Of a stretch of 64,000 bases of DNA, positions 60,884 through 64,000 are shown piece after piece (the stretch's first letter is position 1; each line of letters begins with the position of its first letter). The notes under the pieces were generated by a model. That model was not told the origin of the DNA, ran no database searches, and saw only the letters and a list, made by a program, of their open reading frames with translations. The translations under genes were made by a program, and so were the position numbers. The DNA is from Burkholderiaceae bacterium (GTDB lineage Bacteria > Pseudomonadota > Gammaproteobacteria > Burkholderiales > Burkholderiaceae_C): NCBI GenBank assembly GCA_019751915.1, contig JAIEMS010000019.1:1-64000 (forward strand), read 5' to 3'.

Positions 60884-61716
60884 GTGCGCCGGGTCTGCAA
60901 GAGGTGGGTGTGCTGTTGCTGCATGGTCTGTGCAGTACCCCCGATGAACTGCTGCCAGTGCAACAGGCCCTGCGCCGCGCAGGGTACGCGGTGTATGAAC
61001 CGTGCATTGCCGGGTACTCGTTTGACCCCACGGCAGTGCACCAACAAGCACGGCCTTACACCGAGTGGCTAGCGGCAATAACAGAACAAATCAGTGCCAT
61101 GCGCCGCGACCATGCACGCACCGTACTGGTCGGAATCTCAGCGGGTGCAGCGCTGGCACTGGGCGCAGCCATCCGTTGCACTCAGCAAGTCGATGGCCTG
61201 GTGCTGATGTCCACTACCTTGGTGTCTGATGGCTGGGGCATTTCGCGCTTCCAATGGCTGTTGCCACTGGCACTCTATACGCCGCTGGGGCGCTGGTGGC
61301 AATACCGTGAACGGCCCCCCTATGGGGTCAAAAACGAGCGGGTGCGCGCTTGGATTGAGCGCGAATTACAGCAACGGCGCATCTCTAGTGCTGGGTGCGC
61401 TGTGCTGGGTATCGGCCACCTGCGCGAGCACGACCGCTTGCGCCGCTATGTTCGACGCAATCTGGGGCGTGTCACCTGCCGCGAGGTATTGGCCATTCAC
61501 GCCCGCGAAGATGAGGTTGCCAGTCTGGTCAACCTTGATCTGCTGGCACGTGGGCTGGGCCCAAGGTCCCTGCGTACCGTGGTGCTAGAGAACAGTTACC
61601 ACATGATTTCCATTGACAACGACCGACCGCAAGTGGTTCGCGAAACTGTGGCGTTTGTCGCCAGCGTTGGCGCTGAACCGTCCCAGAGCGGCGTGTGCCG
61701 TAACGGCATTGATTAA
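60880..61716 (+). CDS. Alpha/beta hydrolase (carboxylesterase/thioesterase-like)
   Basis: A 278-residue cytoplasmic hydrolase with the oxyanion turn VLLLHGLCSTPDEL, the nucleophile elbow G85-I-S87-A-G89, an acid in IHAREDEVAS and the catalytic His in ENSYHMISIDNDR. It resembles small carboxylesterases (Est30-like); thioesterase action on an acyl-ACP is plausible given the next two genes. The GTG start at 60880 overlaps the pump stop (GTGA), so it is translationally coupled to the efflux genes. Confidence 0.88.
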   Translation: MSAPGLQEVGVLLLHGLCSTPDELLPVQQALRRAGYAVYEPCIAGYSFDPTAVHQQARPYTEWLAAITEQISAMRRDHARTVLVGISAGAALALGAAIRCTQQVDGLVLMSTTLVSDGWGISRFQWLLPLALYTPLGRWWQYRERPPYGVKNERVRAWIERELQQRRISSAGCAVLGIGHLREHDRLRRYVRRNLGRVTCREVLAIHAREDEVASLVNLDLLARGLGPRSLRTVVLENSYHMISIDNDRPQVVRETVAFVASVGAEPSQSGVCRNGID

Positions 61717-61733
61717 CTTTGAGAGACTTTTGA

Positions 61734-62009
61734 ATGCGTACCGATATTTACCCCACTTTGGCCACACTGCTGGAGCAAAGATTTGGTTGTGATCCGACCC
61801 AGTTGAGCCCAGAGGCCAGTCTGGAGAATCTCGGACTCGATTCGCTTTCGCTGATGGATTTTGTCTTCGCCGCAGAAGATGCATTCCACCTGCGAATTCC
61901 TGAAACATTGCTTGATCCGCGCCAAGGCGGTATCACCTTGCAGCACATTTGCGAGGTGATCGAAAGCCTTTTGCCGCCCCCCAGCGCGGATGCCGGGAGC
62001 ACCCCGTGA
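61734..62009 (+). CDS. Acyl carrier protein
   Basis: A 91-residue acidic carrier with the phosphopantetheine site Ser37 in LGLDSLSLMDF. It is not the housekeeping AcpP: the helix II sequence and a Pro-rich tail differ, and no fab genes adjoin. Start lies 17 bases after the hydrolase with a GAGAG site. It must be charged by a PPTase encoded elsewhere. Its partner is the ketosynthase that overlaps its stop. Confidence 0.9.
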   Translation: MRTDIYPTLATLLEQRFGCDPTQLSPEASLENLGLDSLSLMDFVFAAEDAFHLRIPETLLDPRQGGITLQHICEVIESLLPPPSADAGSTP

Positions 62010-63226
62010 GTGCAGCAGTTCGTATCACCGGCTATGGCATGGTCACCCCGCTAGGGAACGACTTTGCCAGTTTCGATGCCCATCTCTTTGGTGGTCAGTC
62101 GGCAGTGCGAGCGCACGATTTGAATCTGCCGGGCCTCGATTCGATGCTGATTCCGGTGGCGCAATGCACCTTTCATGAAAGCGCTCTGCGCGCGCCCTCG
62201 CGCCTGCCGATGGACCGTGGTACTGCAATGGCACTGTTTGCCGCACAAGCTGCAGCCCAAAATGCTGCACTGGTGGCGCAACCGGAGCGGCTGGGCATTT
62301 TTTGGGGCAGTGGCATGGGCGGTGCCAGCAGTTTTGAGGCCACCTGCAAAGCACTCTACGGTGAACAACGCCGTATGCGCCCGACCACCGTGCCCACCAC
62401 CATGCCCAACGCCGCAGCCGCTGAATTGGCCCTGCATTTTCAGGCGCGCGGCGCGGCACTGACTTACGCTTGTGCCTGTGCATCTTCGGCAGTTGCGATT
62501 GGCGAGGCCCTGCGTGCGCTGCGTGCTGGCTGGATTGATGTCGCCATTGCAGGTGGACACGAAGCGATGCTGGTGCCAGGGGTGATGGCCAGTTGGCACG
62601 CCATGCGGGTACTGGCAGCGCTGCCAGGCGAGGCTGATGCACCGGCTGCTTGCCGCCCGTTTTCGGCCCATCGCACAGGTTTTGCGCTGGGCGAAGGTGC
62701 GGCTGCGCTGGTGCTGGAATCGCAGGCCCATGCACACGCCCGGGGCGTAGAGGCTCCACTGTTCTTGGCTGGCTACGCTACTAACTGCGACGGCATGCAC
62801 ATCACCACCCCAGACTCTGCCGGTCAAGCACGGGCCATGCGCACGGCGCTGGACGATGCTGAACTCAACCCAGCCGACATTGGCTACATCAATGCCCACG
62901 GCACCGCCACTTTGGCCGGTGATGCCGCCGAGGCCCACTCCATCGCCAGCGTGTTTGGTAACGCAACGCCCGTAGGATCGACCAAGGCCATTCACGGGCA
63001 CTTGCTGGGCGCTGGCGGCGCGGTGGAGTTAGTGGCTGCGCTGCGCGCACTGGAGCTTCAGCGCTTGCCACCCACAGCCCATGTGCAGCTGCTTGATCCA
63101 GCGCTGCCGAGCATCGACTTGCTCTGCGGCACCAGCCGCGATGCCCCACAGCTGCGTTATGCCCTGTCAAACTCGTTTGCATTTGGCGGCACCAATGCGG
63201 TTCTCATTGCGGGACGGGAAAACTAA
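62006..63226 (+). CDS. Beta-ketoacyl-[ACP] synthase (FabF/FabB-like)
   Basis: A 406-residue ketosynthase with a full Cys-His-His triad: C158 (ACACASSA), H298 (NAHGTATLAGD) and H330 (STKAIHGHLLGAGG); NSFAFGGTNAVLI closes the fold. It condenses malonyl-ACP with an acyl group, so it can extend a chain on the ACP encoded just before it. The GTG start at 62006 overlaps the ACP stop. No ketoreductase or dehydratase is encoded here, so the set alone cannot make a normal fatty acid. Confidence 0.9.
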   Translation: MSAAVRITGYGMVTPLGNDFASFDAHLFGGQSAVRAHDLNLPGLDSMLIPVAQCTFHESALRAPSRLPMDRGTAMALFAAQAAAQNAALVAQPERLGIFWGSGMGGASSFEATCKALYGEQRRMRPTTVPTTMPNAAAAELALHFQARGAALTYACACASSAVAIGEALRALRAGWIDVAIAGGHEAMLVPGVMASWHAMRVLAALPGEADAPAACRPFSAHRTGFALGEGAAALVLESQAHAHARGVEAPLFLAGYATNCDGMHITTPDSAGQARAMRTALDDAELNPADIGYINAHGTATLAGDAAEAHSIASVFGNATPVGSTKAIHGHLLGAGGAVELVAALRALELQRLPPTAHVQLLDPALPSIDLLCGTSRDAPQLRYALSNSFAFGGTNAVLIAGREN

Positions 63227-63228
63227 AC

Positions 63229-63288
63229 GCTTTTATTTTAATAGCACAAAACGCTGTCTGAATGAGGGCTATCGCCTGATTTGACACC
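63229..63288 (+). repeat. Interspersed repeat copy between ketosynthase and yaeQ
   Basis: GCTTTTATTTTAATAGC, then AAAACGCTGTCTGAATG, then AGGGCTATCGCCTGATTTG matches the family, especially the copies at 36076 and 37999. Confidence 0.72.
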
Positions 63289-63302
63289 AAATCGGCTCGA
63301 AA

Positions 63303-63863
63303 TTACTTCCAGCGCACCGGCTCCACATGCACACTGCCTAAATTGCTGCTCAGGGTGATGGCCCCCTCTTGCACCGTAGCTTGCAGCTGCATACTGCGCT
63401 CGGCCAGCTGGGCCAACTCTTGCGAGGCTTCTGACGGAATACGCCAAACCTGCAATCGCTCCAGCCGCGACAATTTGGTTTCGATGCCCTTCCACCACAC
63501 CTCGGCGGCATGGTGAAAGGCATAGACCACCACCGCATCGGCTTTGCTACAGGCCTTGGTCAAGGGTTTGTCTTCGGGTTGGCCTACTTCAATCCACAGG
63601 CGCTTGCGACCCGTAAAGTCCGTCAGCGAGGCATCTGGATCATCAGGATCAGACAAACCTGCACCAAAGGCCAGCGTCCCGTCGCCGTTGCAAATGTCTT
63701 GCAGGCAATGGGCATGGAGTGCCAACGCAACCAAGCGCACCATCATGCGCTCGTCGGTCTCGCTGGGGTGGCGTGCCAAAGTGAGCGCATGGTCGGCGTA
63801 GTAGCTGTGGTCGATATCAGCGATTTGCAGGCTCGCCTTGAAGATGGTGGATTTGATAGCCAT
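63303..63863 (-). CDS. YaeQ family protein
   Basis: A 186-residue protein with the YaeQ pattern: MAIKSTIFKASLQIADIDHSYY, HPSETDERMMVRLVALAL, LWIEVGQPEDKPLTKACSKAD, quoted in parts. The fold resembles PD-(D/E)XK nucleases, with acidic residues and a Lys in the right order, but no activity is established for the family. It follows purB by 6 bases on the minus strand. Confidence 0.93.
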   Translation of the reverse strand: MAIKSTIFKASLQIADIDHSYYADHALTLARHPSETDERMMVRLVALALHAHCLQDICNGDGTLAFGAGLSDPDDPDASLTDFTGRKRLWIEVGQPEDKPLTKACSKADAVVVYAFHHAAEVWWKGIETKLSRLERLQVWRIPSEASQELAQLAERSMQLQATVQEGAITLSSNLGSVHVEPVRWK

Positions 63864-63869
63864 GAAATA

Positions 63870-64000
63870 TCAGACCCGGCGGGCCAACTCGGCAGCCTTG
63901 CCGGTGTAACTGCCCGGCGTCATTGCCAGCAAACGGGTTTTTTCTGTCTCAGGAATTTCTAAGCTCTGAATCAAACCGTGCAGCGCCTCCGCAGTGACGG
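63870..64000 (-). CDS. purB: Adenylosuccinate lyase, 3' end only
   Basis: The last 42 codons run in from the right edge of the window to a TGA at 63870-63872. The visible C-terminus reads VTAEALHGLIQSLEIPETEK, then TRLLAMTPGSYTGKAAELAR, which matches the end of bacterial PurB (E. coli ends EEKARLKAMTPANYIG). PurB acts twice in purine synthesis. The start lies outside the window. Confidence 0.85.
   Translation of the reverse strand, partial: VTAEALHGLIQSLEIPETEKTRLLAMTPGSYTGKAAELARRV

Overview
The window is a 64 kb piece of a GC-rich chromosome that fits Betaproteobacteria, order Burkholderiales, most likely family Comamonadaceae. Supporting signs: a tRNA-Tyr/Gly/Thr cluster of the kind that precedes tuf, the ManX-HPr-EI partial PTS, a DUF3717-DUF1289 protein, and a short interspersed repeat that I recognise from Comamonadaceae genomes. 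Genus cannot be fixed from the sequence alone. Nothing looks like a prophage, plasmid or CRISPR region; most of the window is core chromosome with a few accessory patches.

Layout. 1-463: four tRNAs on the minus strand. 0.6-6.7 kb: membrane cytochrome c, a conserved hypothetical protein, a TerC-type membrane protein behind a yybP-ykoY-like (Mn2+) leader, a BepA-like periplasmic M48 protease, MoaC and a Wzy/PglL-type ligase. 6.7-14.3 kb: a chemoreceptor, then a stress/metal locus made of an ECF sigma factor with its zinc-binding anti-sigma factor, divergent from bufferin genes bufA1-bufB-bufC, a DoxX protein and a translationally coupled c-di-GMP phosphodiesterase. 14.3-16.4 kb: SlyD-like FKBP, HPF, SlyX and a secreted ASH-like protein. 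16.6-19.3 kb: modABC molybdate transporter with a decayed tnpB tail inside the operon. 19.4-27 kb: actP/DUF485, gapA-tkt, murU-pepP. 27-36 kb: a CBS/GGDEF protein, a four-gene MCE lipid-transport operon, a TPR pseudo-receiver protein, and a HipA/YjjJ-like gene broken by a G7 frameshift. 36-43 kb: GNAT, cytochrome b, cytochrome c', TlpA-like thioredoxin, a complete IS200/IS605-family element, and the PTS genes. 43-45 kb: lipA, lipB, DUF493. 45.3-52.5 kb: the full atpIBEFHAGDC operon. 53-63.2 kb: a two-component system divergent from a six-gene operon joining a heavy-metal-type RND tripartite pump to an alpha/beta hydrolase, an acyl carrier protein and a ketosynthase. The end holds yaeQ and the 3' end of purB.

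Two loci stand out as systems. The RND-hydrolase-ACP-ketosynthase operon (55.2-63.2 kb, with its regulator at 53.1-55.2 kb) has overlapping genes almost throughout and links metal-type efflux to acyl chemistry in a way I do not recognise as a named pathway. The bufferin locus (8.5-14.3 kb) pairs a known metallophore module with an ECF switch and, unexpectedly, a c-di-GMP phosphodiesterase.

A third theme is a roughly 55-60 bp interspersed repeat with at least nine likely copies here. Several lie in-frame inside genes, where they appear to supply a signal peptide (BepA-like protease, MCE lipoprotein), a transmembrane helix (ligase) or an extra loop (MoaC). All product calls are from reading motifs and gene order; no database search was run.
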